From Peltaster fructicola (Eukaryota > Ascomycota > Dothideomycetes), in NCBI GenBank assembly GCA_001592805.2, contig CP051142.1, positions 1,736,001 to 1,800,000 on the forward strand: 64,000 nucleotides of DNA, written 5' to 3'. The position numbers were made by a program, and so were the translations under genes. This document shows, piece after piece, positions 43,079 through 54,169 of this stretch (positions are counted from its first letter, which is position 1; the number at the start of each line of letters is the position of its first letter). Under the pieces are notes generated by a model, which did no database searches, was not told the origin of the DNA, and was given only the letters and a program-made list of their open reading frames with translations.

Positions 43079-43863
43079 CGCATGTATACAAGAAGGAGAC
43101 GAAAATTGTCAAATAATGCAAGCCACAGGAAGAGCAGAGAAGAGGTGAAACACAACGAGTGAAGATAAACCTTACCTCAAAGCACAACGCGAAATGCTTG
43201 TAGGACTTCGTCCGGGTGTGCTCTTGCAGCATGTCGAGGTGACGTCGTTGAAGCCACAGCTTGCAGTGCATTGAAGCAGAGGAGTGATTGTGACTTGTTG
43301 ACCGAACCAGATCCTAGCTTCGCAAGGTACGTTTTAAGGATGAAGGACAGGCATTGGCGGCTGCATCTGATGTCACTAATCTGGCAAGATAGGTGGTACC
43401 CCTGGCAAGTTGGAGCCGTGGTGCATCGTGCGAATCTTTATCGAGATTGTGCGACACCGAAAACCGTGGATGAGTCGACCTCTACCACCAACGAGAGCGG
43501 TCTTTCAGAAAATCTGCAAGGAGCGCGATTCGTGTCTTGATAAATGGTGTGTAATATACAAGAAGAGCACATGATGGAATGCGACGTCCTCAAGCCAAGA
43601 TGTCTGTTCCCGGCACACCTGCCCAATCCTACACTCCTCCCACTCCCCACTACAGATTAACTAAGATTGTGTGTATGTATGAATCACTTTCTGACAACTT
43701 CACTATACGCGACAACCGAAGCACGAGATACAGCCACGACCAGAAAGTCAACCCTCTCGGCGCATACACACATCCATCGTCGCATCTACGAGTGTACGAC
43801 CGCGAACAACACAGCATTTGAAGCATTTCGCTTGCAGCTCGTTGCTGCACAAATTTGCCCAGC
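43079..43863. promoter_or_regulatory. Divergent promoter region, transporter / eIF2-alpha
   Basis: 785 bp with pyrimidine-rich stretches near 43630-43650. No gene supported. Confidence 0.45.
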
Positions 43864-44841
43864 ATGAGTTTAACGAATTGCCGCTTCTATGAAGAGAAGT
43901 ACCCAGAGATAGACTCGTTCGTCATGGTATGCTATATCCATGCAGTATGCGAGCAGGACTGACCACGCCAGGTGAATGTCAAGTCTATTGCAGAAATGGG
44001 TGCATACGTGAAGCTCCTTGAGTACGACAACATCGATGGCATGATCCTGCTCTCAGAACTCTCCCGAAGACGTATCAGATCCATCCAGAAGCTCATTCGA
44101 GTTGGCCGCAATGAAGTCGTGGTCGTTCTGCGTGTGGACAAAGAGAAGGGCTACATAGACTTGAGTAAGCGACGAGTCAGCCCAGAGGACATCGTGAAGT
44201 GCGAGGAGCGATACAACAAGAGCAAGATGGTACACAGCATAATGCGACACGTTGCCGAGAAGACAAGCACACCAATTGAGGAGCTCTACCAAGATATTGG
44301 CTGGCCACTGAACAAGAAGTACGGACATGCGATCGATGCTTTCAAGCTGTCTATCACAAACCCGGAGGTCTGGAACGAGGCAACCTTCAAGACGGCGGTC
44401 ATCAAGGATGAACTACAGGGATACATCTCAAAGCGACTGACACCACAGCCAACGAAGATTCGAGCCGATGTCGAAGTCACCTGTTTCGGATATGATGGTA
44501 TAGATGCCGTGAAGACAGCACTTCGCACGGCAGAGGCGAAGAACACAACAGATACCCAAGTCAAAGTCAAGCTGGTATCGCCACCTCTGTACGTTCTTAC
44601 CTGTCAGACGCTTGACAAGAATACTGGTATCGAGATCCTGGAGCTGGCGATCAAAGAGATCGACAGCAACATTCGAGCTGCAGGTGGCATGTGCACGGTC
44701 AAGATGGCTCCAAAGGCTGTAACTGAGAACGACGATGCTGAGTTGCAAGCCCTCATGGACAAGAGAGAGCGCGAGAATGCTGAGATTAGTGGTGATGAGG
44801 ACGACAGTGAGAGTGATGAAGGTGTCGTTGGCGACATATAA
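43864..44841 (+). CDS. SUI2: Translation initiation factor eIF2 alpha subunit
   Basis: Exons 43864-43926 and 43972-44841 (45-nt intron) give 310 residues. NCRFYEEKYPEIDSFVM|VNVKSIAEMGAYVKLLEY is the S1 domain; LLSELSRRRIRS holds the regulatory serine (Ser52 counting Met, the classical Ser51) phosphorylated by GCN2 kinases. The helical domain and the C-terminal alpha-beta domain (GGMCTVKMAPKAV) follow, with an acidic tail. It is part of the eIF2-GTP-Met-tRNAi complex. It is convergent with EAF7, only 39 bp between stops. Confidence 0.97.
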
Positions 44842-44880
44842 GTCAAAAAGAACATGAATTCGTAGCATGACGAGCATGCA

Positions 44881-45780
44881 TTATCTTCGGCGGCCTCGCG
44901 GTCTACCCCTTGGTGCACCTCGACCACTTCCTCGACCTCTACCTCTTGTTGTAGGCACACTTGCTTGGCTCGCCTCTTCGTCATCGTCGTCTCCCTCATC
45001 CTCGTCGTCGCGCTCATTGTCATCCTCTTCCGCATCGTCTTCAGCCTCCTCCGGTTCTACTGCTTCACTCCCGGCCTCACTTCCTGTGGCTACGGATTCC
45101 GCCTGTCTTCTCGATCGTCTGGCTGTGGCTGCAGGCGCTGCTTTCGCTCGTGAAGAGCCTTTAGGAGGCCTGCCTCGAGGTCGTGGTGCCGGAGTAGCTG
45201 TCTCTTCTGGCTCTATGCTAAAGCTTGGCGTGAACTTGATAGGAGCTTGCTCGCTCACGTTGAGCCCAGAGATGGCTGGCGGACTATCGTCTCCCTTCTC
45301 ATCGTCTTGTGGAAATCGCTGCTTCCATACTCGATCGCCGTACTCTTGATCTGGTAGTTCAAACGGTTGAGTGTGGATCTTGTTTGCTGCAAGACTGTAG
45401 ACGTCATCAGAAGCCTCCTCCTCGTCATCGTCTTGGTCCTCTGACAGATCTGACAGCTGGCGAGCATCCTCTCGTTGGTCGAGTGCTTCGAGATCGTATA
45501 GCGATTCGAGTTTCTGCCAGATACCAGGGATTTGCGTATGGACACTACGAGGATGTATGTACTTGTTCTCCAGAAGATATTCGCGCAGCTGCAGCATGCG
45601 AAAATGTTTATGGATGCCTGTTGGTTTCCACTTGATCAGTCCTTTGAAGAGGCCGATCTCTTCCTCGTCTGTCCATGGATCATTGAGCAGCTCCTCGTCC
45701 GTCGGTTTGATCGGTGGCTCAGGCGTCTTCTGTGTCGGCGATGCAGCTTCTGACACACGTGCACGTTTTCTAGGAGGCAT
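44881..45780 (-). CDS. EAF7: EAF7 / MRGBP-like NuA4 acetyltransferase subunit
   Basis: The ATG at 45778-45780 (MPPRKRARVSEAASPTQKTP) gives 299 residues; 19 upstream in-frame codons are probably UTR. The N-terminal CT20/EAF7 domain is clear: WTDEEEIGLFKGLIKWKPTG, HKHFRMLQLREYLLENKYI, IPGIWQKLESLYDLEALD and FELPDQEYGDRVWKQRF. The C-terminus has an AT-hook-like RPRGRPPKG, an acidic run of about 35 residues and an RG-rich end. EAF7 with EAF3/EAF5 forms the TINTIN module of NuA4. It is divergent from YVC1. Confidence 0.9.
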   Translation of the reverse strand: MPPRKRARVSEAASPTQKTPEPPIKPTDEELLNDPWTDEEEIGLFKGLIKWKPTGIHKHFRMLQLREYLLENKYIHPRSVHTQIPGIWQKLESLYDLEALDQREDARQLSDLSEDQDDDEEEASDDVYSLAANKIHTQPFELPDQEYGDRVWKQRFPQDDEKGDDSPPAISGLNVSEQAPIKFTPSFSIEPEETATPAPRPRGRPPKGSSRAKAAPAATARRSRRQAESVATGSEAGSEAVEPEEAEDDAEEDDNERDDEDEGDDDDEEASQASVPTTRGRGRGSGRGAPRGRPRGRRR

Positions 45781-46045
45781 CTTTGGAAGACGGGCCGGGC
45801 ACTTTTGTGTGGTGAGATTCTGTACTGCAATGCTCACTGCGGAAATCTTCCGTTGGACGCGTCGCGAAGCTGTAGCATGACCGCATCGCCAAGCTCCAGA
45901 GCATGGCAGAGCTCCACTTCCTGATCAAGGAATCTCATAACTACAGATTTGATCTCAATCTGTTCATGTCTCACTCGAATTCGCTGCGACGACTATACTG
46001 ACCTGTGGAGGCCCATCCATCTCGCCTATGATCACCTAACAAGCG

Positions 46046-47958
46046 ATGCAAAGCTGGGATAAGTGCGTACACAAGCAACCATGATTGGCCTCAACTAAAG
46101 TCACGACAGACTAGTTTCATGGCTCAAGCAGAGCTCTATTCGTCTAGACGAAGAGATTGAGCCATTGCTGACAGCTGATGGCAACGCATCGGGACCTACG
46201 ACAAGCCCACGCGATGTCACAATCGTATGTCTGCGACTCAAGTACCAGATCGAACAAGTGATTCCTTGCGAATTGCCAGAGGAGCGCATCACCGCAGCAC
46301 ACAGTAATGTCATCACTCAAGCAGTCGTGAAGACAGCGCAAGCAGCCGGCACTATCGCAGATGTCGACAACAGTGCTTGCGTCGTCTTCGGGCTTCTTGT
46401 TGTCAAGAACTGGTTTCGCAAGCAAGCGAAACTCGAGTTGTGGGATGCCGACCTGCACAACGGACGCGCTCAAGCTTGCGAGGTGATTGCTAAGAAGATT
46501 ATCGAGGGCGAGGACGACCACGACTATCTTATGCGAGAGGTCCTTCTGAAGCGTTTCAGCATCATCGTGGATGGCAAGCCTACGCTAACGTCAAATGTCA
46601 TCGAGAAAGCTGTGGATCTGCATGCTGTCAGAGTCATCGGTTCCTCCGGATATCAACGATGTGTCAATTGGTTGCTTCGAGGATGGATGTGCCCTGTAGA
46701 TGGCGATCCTGACAGATTCGTCGAGTATGACAAGAAGACAAGTCCACACTTTCTTGATCATTTCGATCCTGGACGCATGCGAGTTCCGCTATATCAGACT
46801 GCTGTTGCGATTATCTTCTCGATCGTGTATCTGATCCTCTACACGATAGCGATCAACACCATTAACCCTGACGGCAACCTGGATGGCGTCGAGATCCTGA
46901 TGTACCTCTTTACATTGGGATTTATCTTCGATGAGGCAGTCAAGTTCTGGAAGGTTGGCATCAAGTATCTCGCATTCTGGAATGTCTTTCATACGACGCT
47001 GTACTCGCTGCTGACGGTCAGCTTCGTGGTAAGGATCATATCGCTGCAATACGAGCCATATTCAGAGCAGAGGGACACTTACAGCCAACTAAGCTATAAT
47101 TTCCTGGCGTTCACAGCTCCATTCTTCTGGATGCGCTTACTGTTGTTTCTAGATGGATACCAATTCTTCGGCACTATGCTTGTTGTCATTAAGATGATGA
47201 TGAAGGAGTCAGCCATCTTCTTTGCACTCTTGTCGCTTGTGCTGATCGGATTCTTGCAAGCATTCATCGGTCTTGACATGAACGACGACAGCCAGACGGC
47301 AACATCTTTCATCTTACAACAGATGACAAACGGTATTCTTGGCTCACCCGAGTTCGATGGCTGGGATCGATTCGCACCTCCCTTCGGCTTGATCTTATTC
47401 TACATGTACAACTTTATCATCATTGTCGTACTGCTGAATGTGCTCATTGCACTATACAATTCAGCCTACTCAGACGTCACAGACAACGCAGTCGACGAGT
47501 ATATGGCCCTTTTCTCGCACAAGGTCGTGCAAGCACAACGAGCGCCGGACGAGAACGTCTACATTGCACCGTTCAACTTGATCGAGACGTTTCTGATCTC
47601 CTTTCCCTTCGAGTGGTGGATGACCAAGCAACAGTACAGCTCACTGAACTATTATGTTATGGGCGTTCTTTATGCACCAGCACTTCTGGTTACTGCATAC
47701 CTGGAGACTAGGGACGCTAGACAAGTCCTCTGGAATCGTCGCCATCACCAGATCGACGAGGACACCACCGAGGAATGGGAGCAGATGTTGGACGAGCTTG
47801 ACGTCGAAGGCAGTGGCTGGCAGAAGAGAGTCGAAGAGACTTCTCCTAACGTTGCTGTCGACGCAACACTACTGGAGCTGCGAGCCTTGCGCAAGGAGAT
47901 AGACGATTTGAGAGACACTCTCAAGGTCCGCGATCAGTCCTCAGATGATAAGAAGTGA
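46046..47958 (+). CDS. YVC1: Vacuolar TRP-like cation channel YVC1
   Basis: Exons 46046-46062 and 46110-47958 give 621 residues. The 17-nt first exon plus a 47-nt intron (GTGCGT donor) yields MQSWDKLVSWLKQSSIRLDE; the start is the weakest part of the model. Conserved blocks: VCLRLKYQIEQVIPCELPEE, AACVVFGLLVVKNWF-type helix, LLRGWMCPVDGDPDRFV, then six or more membrane segments (PLYQTAVAIIFSIVYLILYT, FAPPFGLILFYMYNFIIIVV). NVLIALYNSAYSDVTDNA after the pore and a C-terminal coiled coil are typical. YVC1 releases vacuolar Ca2+ upon osmotic or Ca2+ signals. Confidence 0.93.
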
Positions 47959-48335
47959 TGTCCATAGCGGTATAAAGCATCTCCTAGCACTATGCATCGA
48001 CTAGCAACGACTGCTACACCAATGAGCACTCCAACATGGTCGAGTTCTACAATTTCAGCCAATAGCATCGTCATAACATTGTTGTCCCTGCCCGATGACA
48101 TAACATTAAAATCGCGCAGCTGCATGTGCATTGTTTGGTTACCTCCGCTCACGTTGTGCTACCAAAACATTTGACTCCGAGAAACGTCCTGGTGGCACGG
48201 ACGATCCTTACTACGCCATACAATTACCTCACGAAGCCACGCGACATCACCAGCGTACAGCTCGATCTCCAGCACGATTACATCTCATCCACACGGCGCA
48301 CGCGGCCGCCAACCGCCTCCGTGGTGAACGCGACC
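47959..48335. promoter_or_regulatory. STU1 promoter / 5' UTR
   Basis: 377 bp; the frame is open upstream of the STU1 start for 70 codons but the composition is not protein-like. Confidence 0.4.
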
Positions 48336-51300
48336 ATGGACCAGCAAGCAGCCTCGCTGCTAGCGACGCTCAAGCGGCCAGCAGCACCCTCTGATGCAAA
48401 GCTGAACGCTCTGAATGAGCTCAAGTCAGGCATCAAGCACTACAGAGTACCAGAGAACGCCCAAGCGACGATCTACGAATGTATCAAGCTCGCCATCACA
48501 CAGCAAGCAAGTGCTACCTTAGCGACAGCTGCCTTTGCAACACTCGGCCACCTTATCAAGCGTCTGAAGATCCAGGACCCAAGCGTCGTTGCCATCACAC
48601 AGTTGTCGCCGCGACTGTACGGTGCTATTCTCGAAAGGCTCGGCGACTCTAGAGAACAGATCCGTGCTTCAGCAACAACAGCTCTATGCGAGATGTGGCC
48701 GTTCCTCGCACAGGACGTAGAGAAGATCATCCGAGACGATGCGATCGGCGGAGCGAATCCGCGGGCGAAAGAGGCGGGCATGCAATGGGTTGTGAAGATG
48801 CACCAAGACGAGGGCTTGCCATTCAAGAGTTATGTCGGTCCAATAGTTGCCAGCGTTGAAGACGCAGATGGCACTGTCCGAGATGCTGCCAAGCATGCTC
48901 TGGTCGACCTGTTCCGTGACGCTCCAGACAGAGCAAAGCTGGATCTGAAGAGACAACTGAAAGCACATTCCGTCAGGCACGCCATCGAGACACAAATATT
49001 GTCACAAATTGGCGCAGCAGACGCTGCGAAAACACATGCCGAGCCAGAGCCGGAATTAGGCTCTTCAACGCGATCGCTACCACGGACAGAGCACCCTGCA
49101 CACTTCGCCAAAAGCGTCAACAGTGAGGCTGCGCAGCCACCGCCGCAAGAGGTCGTGCCCATGGATCCGTTGTATGTTCAATCGGAGCGCGAGCTTAGCG
49201 ATATATTCCGTGAGATGACGCCTCATTTCGAGGGCAAAGAGACGGAACAGAACTGGATACCTCGAGACAAATCAGTCACCAAAATCAGAAGACTACTGAC
49301 TGGTAACGCTCCTGAAGACCACCATCAGGCCTTCATGGCAGGAGTGAAGAATGTGTTAGAAGGTGTGCTGAAGGTGGCCAATTCCTTGCGAACGACCATG
49401 TCGACAAACGGGTGCCAGCTTGTGCAAGAACTTGCGAAAGTGCTCGGGCCTGCGATGGACCATCATGTCGAGATATTGCTGCAGAACTTCATGAAGATGA
49501 GCTCGGCTACGAAGCACATTGCTGCTGAGAATGGCAGGATCACAACCGATGTTGTGTTGCAGCATTGTACCTACCACGTACGCATGGTTCAGCATATCTG
49601 GGGTGCAGCACAAGAGAAGAACGCACAATTGCGAGGGTGCACACCGCAATGGCTGCTCACAGTGCTCAGGCGACAGGCACCCCATAAGACACATTTCGAG
49701 ACCAGTGGTGGCCTCGAACTTGCTGAGAAATGCATACGTAAAGGCCTGGACGATGCCAACCCTAAAGTCAAGGAAGCCACACGTGCTACTTACTGGACCT
49801 TCGCGAAGACCTGGCCAGATAAAGCCGAATTTATCATCAATAAGCTCGATCCTAAGTCTCGTAGCATGTTGGAAAAGGACAGCAATAACCCGAACGCAGC
49901 AATCTTCCAGTCACAATCAAGCTCAGGCGGCATCTCACGAGCGACCACGCCGCATGGGCGCACAGCACTCAAGGAGATGATGGAGGAGCAGCGTCGCGCT
50001 AAGTCGGCCGCACGAGGTGGTTCAGATCGCCCTAGCTCTGCGATGGCAACTACGACGCCAGCACGATCTCGAGGCGATATGAGCAGTGCGAATCGTGCAC
50101 CTTCACGGCTGCGAGGTGAAGCTCGAGTACCTTCAAACACATCCACAACATCGACCACCGGGACATCAAAAGGTAGCTCATTAATGTCCGGACCCGTACG
50201 CCGGCCACGCAAACCAGAGATTCAGCGTCCTCTGACAGCTGATCCGTATGCTTCTAGGCGACTACTACGACCTCAAACACCTTCGTCCCATGGTGGCAGT
50301 CCGCCGAAGGGAACAGGGAAGTCTTCGATACCCACATCTAGTGCGACACGAGATCGGTCAAGGACAGTTGCAAGTCGAGACACCAGTCCAGTGGCTTTAC
50401 GTCAAATAGCACCAGGAGTGTCACGTCCCACGAGCAAGGATAGCGATCACAGCACGCATCTGGGAAGTTCTGTACGTGCAAGGGACCACGATGTAACGAA
50501 TGGGCTGAGACGCCCTCAGTCGACAGCTGTACTGCAAACAACGCCTGAACGATCCGTGGTGAATGAGCGCGAGCCCATTCGGCATGTGTCACATTCTCGC
50601 GAGAGCAGCCGTACACTATCGCCACAAGCTCAAAGTCTAGAAGCACATCACAGCCCACTCAAGGCTATGATTGAAGCTGCAAGAGCCAAGCTTGAACAAC
50701 CGTCTTCCTCGGCATCAAGCAATACCTTGAGCCACGCACACATCTCAGATCCTTTTCAAGACGAAATACCACGAAGAGGCAGCCCAGTCAAGTCTATGGT
50801 ACCAGAAGTGCCAATCTACGAAGACCCCGATCAAGACACGCTAATCGAGCACGTCGATCAACCACAACAAGTTCTATCTGAGATCCCAGCCAACGGTAAC
50901 GTGCGCATGCAGTCGCCGGCACAGAGTCCTGCTTCAAGCACGAGTCCAGACGGTCCTCGACATACTACTCGGACGCAGCCTTCAGTCTCGCCAGAAGACC
51001 AGACGGAGCTTCTTCGTAATCGCCGGCTGCTTGCTTCAGGTATTGAGCGAGTTCGTACTCGTAACCTGGATGCCCATGGCTTCCGGCGTGTGCAGGACCT
51101 TGCCAAGTCCACCGCAGACATCTGGGAAGGTGGGGAGAAGTACAACGAGCTCATGGCTGCAGTACTATCGTACCTGTCGACTTTTGAGCAGGACGCCAAG
51201 CTTGCACAGCTGTCTTCTGTCAAGACAACCGGACTCAAGGTGCAGGCGCTTGGTCTCGTGCGAGCCCTACTCACCGTGCACCAAAAGTTCGCTCGCTCAT

Positions 51301-51791
51301 GGTTCGATAGAGCGTTGGTGACTGTGCTGATATGTCGCAAGCAAGTCGACGAGAGCCACAGTCATCTCTTGACAGATCTTGAGCGTACTGCCGATGATAT
51401 AGTACGCTTGGCGCCATCTGAAGCAACGATCGATGCTGTCGTCCAGCATCTCAACGAGATCGCGGACTCAGCTGACCCGTCTGCTGCTGTAAGCACATCG
51501 ATGGCACTGACGTACCTGCGCTCACTTGTCGTCGCCGCTCGGTCTCGTCGTATTGACCTTGGACATGCTCGCAAGGTTGAGCTGGCTCATGTGGCGTCTT
51601 TGTTCTTGGGGAATGGTGATGCAGAGGTGCGCAAAGCCGATGTTGACTTTGCGTGCGAGGTCTACAACCTGTATCTGGCTGATAAGGATGCCAGTGCAGC
51701 AGAAGCAGAGTTCTGGCGGCAGTTCAGCGGCATCGACGAGGCAAGAAAAGGCCTTTTGACATACTATATCGCCAAGCAGGAGCAGGCATGA
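48336..51791 (+). CDS. STU1: CLASP-family microtubule-associated protein STU1
   Basis: 1151 residues from the ATG at 48336 (MDQQAASLLATLKRP). The N-terminal TOG/HEAT region (LNALNELKSGIKHYRVPENA, GDSREQIRASATTALCEMWP, DADGTVRDAAKHALVDLFRD) is followed by a CLASP_N TOG domain at about residues 303-510. A long basic, Ser/Pro-rich linker contains an SxIP motif (SSIP, residues 663-666), the EB1-binding signature. A C-terminal helical domain begins at about residue 890. CLASPs stabilise spindle and cytoplasmic microtubules. Single exon; the ATG at 48126 is rejected because the intervening codons do not look like protein. Confidence 0.93.
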   Translation: MDQQAASLLATLKRPAAPSDAKLNALNELKSGIKHYRVPENAQATIYECIKLAITQQASATLATAAFATLGHLIKRLKIQDPSVVAITQLSPRLYGAILERLGDSREQIRASATTALCEMWPFLAQDVEKIIRDDAIGGANPRAKEAGMQWVVKMHQDEGLPFKSYVGPIVASVEDADGTVRDAAKHALVDLFRDAPDRAKLDLKRQLKAHSVRHAIETQILSQIGAADAAKTHAEPEPELGSSTRSLPRTEHPAHFAKSVNSEAAQPPPQEVVPMDPLYVQSERELSDIFREMTPHFEGKETEQNWIPRDKSVTKIRRLLTGNAPEDHHQAFMAGVKNVLEGVLKVANSLRTTMSTNGCQLVQELAKVLGPAMDHHVEILLQNFMKMSSATKHIAAENGRITTDVVLQHCTYHVRMVQHIWGAAQEKNAQLRGCTPQWLLTVLRRQAPHKTHFETSGGLELAEKCIRKGLDDANPKVKEATRATYWTFAKTWPDKAEFIINKLDPKSRSMLEKDSNNPNAAIFQSQSSSGGISRATTPHGRTALKEMMEEQRRAKSAARGGSDRPSSAMATTTPARSRGDMSSANRAPSRLRGEARVPSNTSTTSTTGTSKGSSLMSGPVRRPRKPEIQRPLTADPYASRRLLRPQTPSSHGGSPPKGTGKSSIPTSSATRDRSRTVASRDTSPVALRQIAPGVSRPTSKDSDHSTHLGSSVRARDHDVTNGLRRPQSTAVLQTTPERSVVNEREPIRHVSHSRESSRTLSPQAQSLEAHHSPLKAMIEAARAKLEQPSSSASSNTLSHAHISDPFQDEIPRRGSPVKSMVPEVPIYEDPDQDTLIEHVDQPQQVLSEIPANGNVRMQSPAQSPASSTSPDGPRHTTRTQPSVSPEDQTELLRNRRLLASGIERVRTRNLDAHGFRRVQDLAKSTADIWEGGEKYNELMAAVLSYLSTFEQDAKLAQLSSVKTTGLKVQALGLVRALLTVHQKFARSWFDRALVTVLICRKQVDESHSHLLTDLERTADDIVRLAPSEATIDAVVQHLNEIADSADPSAAVSTSMALTYLRSLVVAARSRRIDLGHARKVELAHVASLFLGNGDAEVRKADVDFACEVYNLYLADKDASAAEAEFWRQFSGIDEARKGLLTYYIAKQEQA

Positions 51792-54169
51792 GGTTCGAGA
51801 ATGATTGAAGAGCTACAACTCGGCCGCGAAGCCTGATCAGGAATGGATTGTACGAATATGCACTGTATGAATGTATACGTGACCCGGACCAATGGAGGAC
51901 GGGAGGTCACGTCTACTCGAGACGACACTGTTGTCGTTCACTACGTTTCCGGTGAACACAGTGTCTATCTAGCAAGACGGAGGCCTTCTCATTGGGTGTT
52001 GGTTTCGTCTGCATGCTCGATCCTTCACCTTCACTCACACCTGACAACAACGCTTTCTAGGTTTGTGCTTGCGCTTCCCCTGTGATCTCTGCCATCAAGC
52101 TGTCATCGCTCAAACGGTCTATGCGCGTTATTGATCAGGCCTGGGCCTCGCGGTGATCGTGATTTGAAAGAATGTCCATGACTCTGTGTCACGGATAGTG
52201 TCGTGCGCCAACGCAAGCGAGATGGAGCTCCGCGCGCTTAATGTTGCTCATGGTGGCCTGTGAGCCATGGAATGAGATTGACCCTGGATCGACTGTAGAT
52301 CCCATTGCGCGCGACCGACTAGTGCAAAGGAGAGCGATGTAGCGAGAAGTCCTCCAACCGAACAAATCAATGCATTGTACCACACGGGAGTCGTGTTCAT
52401 CATCCCGTCAGTCTTATGTCAGGCAGGTACACGGCGTCAGGTACCGGGCTGAGGTGAGACCGTGTGCCGCCGACAACACGCGGTGTGCACACCTGAAACG
52501 ACGACATTCCGCACTTGCGTAAGAGATTCGAAACATGAGGACAAAGCAAACAGCTTCAACGCGTGGCACAGACGCCTTGGTCCTCGAAGGAGATCGTCTG
52601 GTCCAGCTCGACTTAGCGACACCTCGTCGTGCATCGTGGTGGCGACGGGACGAAAGGCAGAAGCGTGATACATCGCTTGCTTGATAATCATTCATTCCAA
52701 GCTTCGTCAAGGCACACAGCTTTCCGTTGTCCCGTCGACTTGCGCCCGAAGCCAGAGTCACCTCGACTAGACGCTTGGAAGGCTATGGCTTACGCCGCTT
52801 CGCAGGTGGAATGAGATATGCCATACTGTATGCTGAGGAGCGGCCTGCAACCTTTGGTGACAATGTCCTAGTACCTCACCTCGTCAAGGACCGCATCAGT
52901 GGTTGTATGCGCGTCGCGTGCGGATACTGCATGTCGACGACGCTTATCGCAGAGCGCTCGCGCATTCAGTAGTGAATTCTGCACATAAACATTGTGTGGT
53001 AAGCCTTGTGTAGTCGTCGCTGGCTCTGACATGGTGTATATACGATGCCAAGGCCTTGACAAGAAGGACGCCTTCGTAGCTCGCATCTACCCACCTGCAA
53101 AAGCTCTCTAGCGACCACTAGCCAGTGCCCTGATGATCGTATGTGTGGATAAGAGATTCGTGTTGCATATTGCGAGGTGTTATATGCATACGGTCCATGA
53201 AAGGCGGCAGTAATTGCACTGAAAGAGCTTCGCTTCACTCGATCACCGAATTGTGGTCTCTGAGCAAGCTTGACCGTGGCTCTGTTCGAAACACTTGCGA
53301 ACGTACATGTGTGGCGATCAAGGTGAAGCCTGTAGCCCTGCGAACAGGCTGTGTCGCCGGCGCTGTATGCAGTCACGGTGATCCTGCGGTTTCGTGCTGA
53401 TGAGACGTTTGCCCTGCTCGTCAGTGTTCCAACACGTCTGAGCACATGCTTCCCTGCTAATCAGGACGCACGCACAGAAGATCAGACCTAACATTCTGAT
53501 AGGGTCTGATGCTGCAGGACGTAGTCCCACCACGACCAACCTGCTTGATAAGCGCTCTGTCAATCAGTCCTGCTGTGCAGGTTGGGCAGGCATGTTGACA
53601 AGCTGCAGCAGATCGTTCTACATGAGGGCATCCATCCGAAATCGAGGAGATCTGCCGGTTCGTGATGTTTGGTTCTAATGATGAATGGGCTTGTGTTATA
53701 AATATGTGAGTCCCGTGCCGAGAAAAAGGTACTTGCGTTTAGCGCATTTGCCTAGTCCGATGTTACAGAAAGCATGCAGGGAGTACAACTCATCTCACTC
53801 CTCTGCGCTCGATCTCTCTAGGGCTCGTCGTAGACTTCTTTACTCATCCTTCGTTTCTCGGAGGCTCTGTTGCATCAGTAAGCCCGACCGACCACGCCAC
53901 TGGACGGCGGTGACTGCTACCACAACTCCCATCACTTCTCCGACCGAAACAGGTCTTGTATACGACAACTCTCACCCTGACGAGGTTGTGCAGCATCGAC
54001 CGGGGTCCGACAGCTGCCATTTCAGCCGCGTCACAGATAGCATTGCGACCGTGGGACCGAACGACAACCTGCTCGGCCATCATCTATACAACAGGACCGA
54101 GGGAGCCAGCATCCCGCTGATGTTCGTCCTGTGAGGCGCGAACGTGGTGCGGACTTCTCGGCCACTACA
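51792..54169. other. Long intergenic region, nothing supported
   Basis: 2.4 kb between STU1 and the RhoGAP gene. All frames are short and motif-free; I saw no tRNA, repeat or transposon remnant. The last few hundred bases must be promoter/5' UTR of the RhoGAP gene. Confidence 0.5.

Noticed and set aside
48126-48335. Longer STU1 start at 48126
   Set aside because: The added 70 residues are not conserved-looking; MDQQ at 48336 fits the family N-terminus.
53685-54134. 149-codon frame upstream of the RhoGAP gene
   Set aside because: No motif and no splice path into the LIM exon; most likely 5' UTR.
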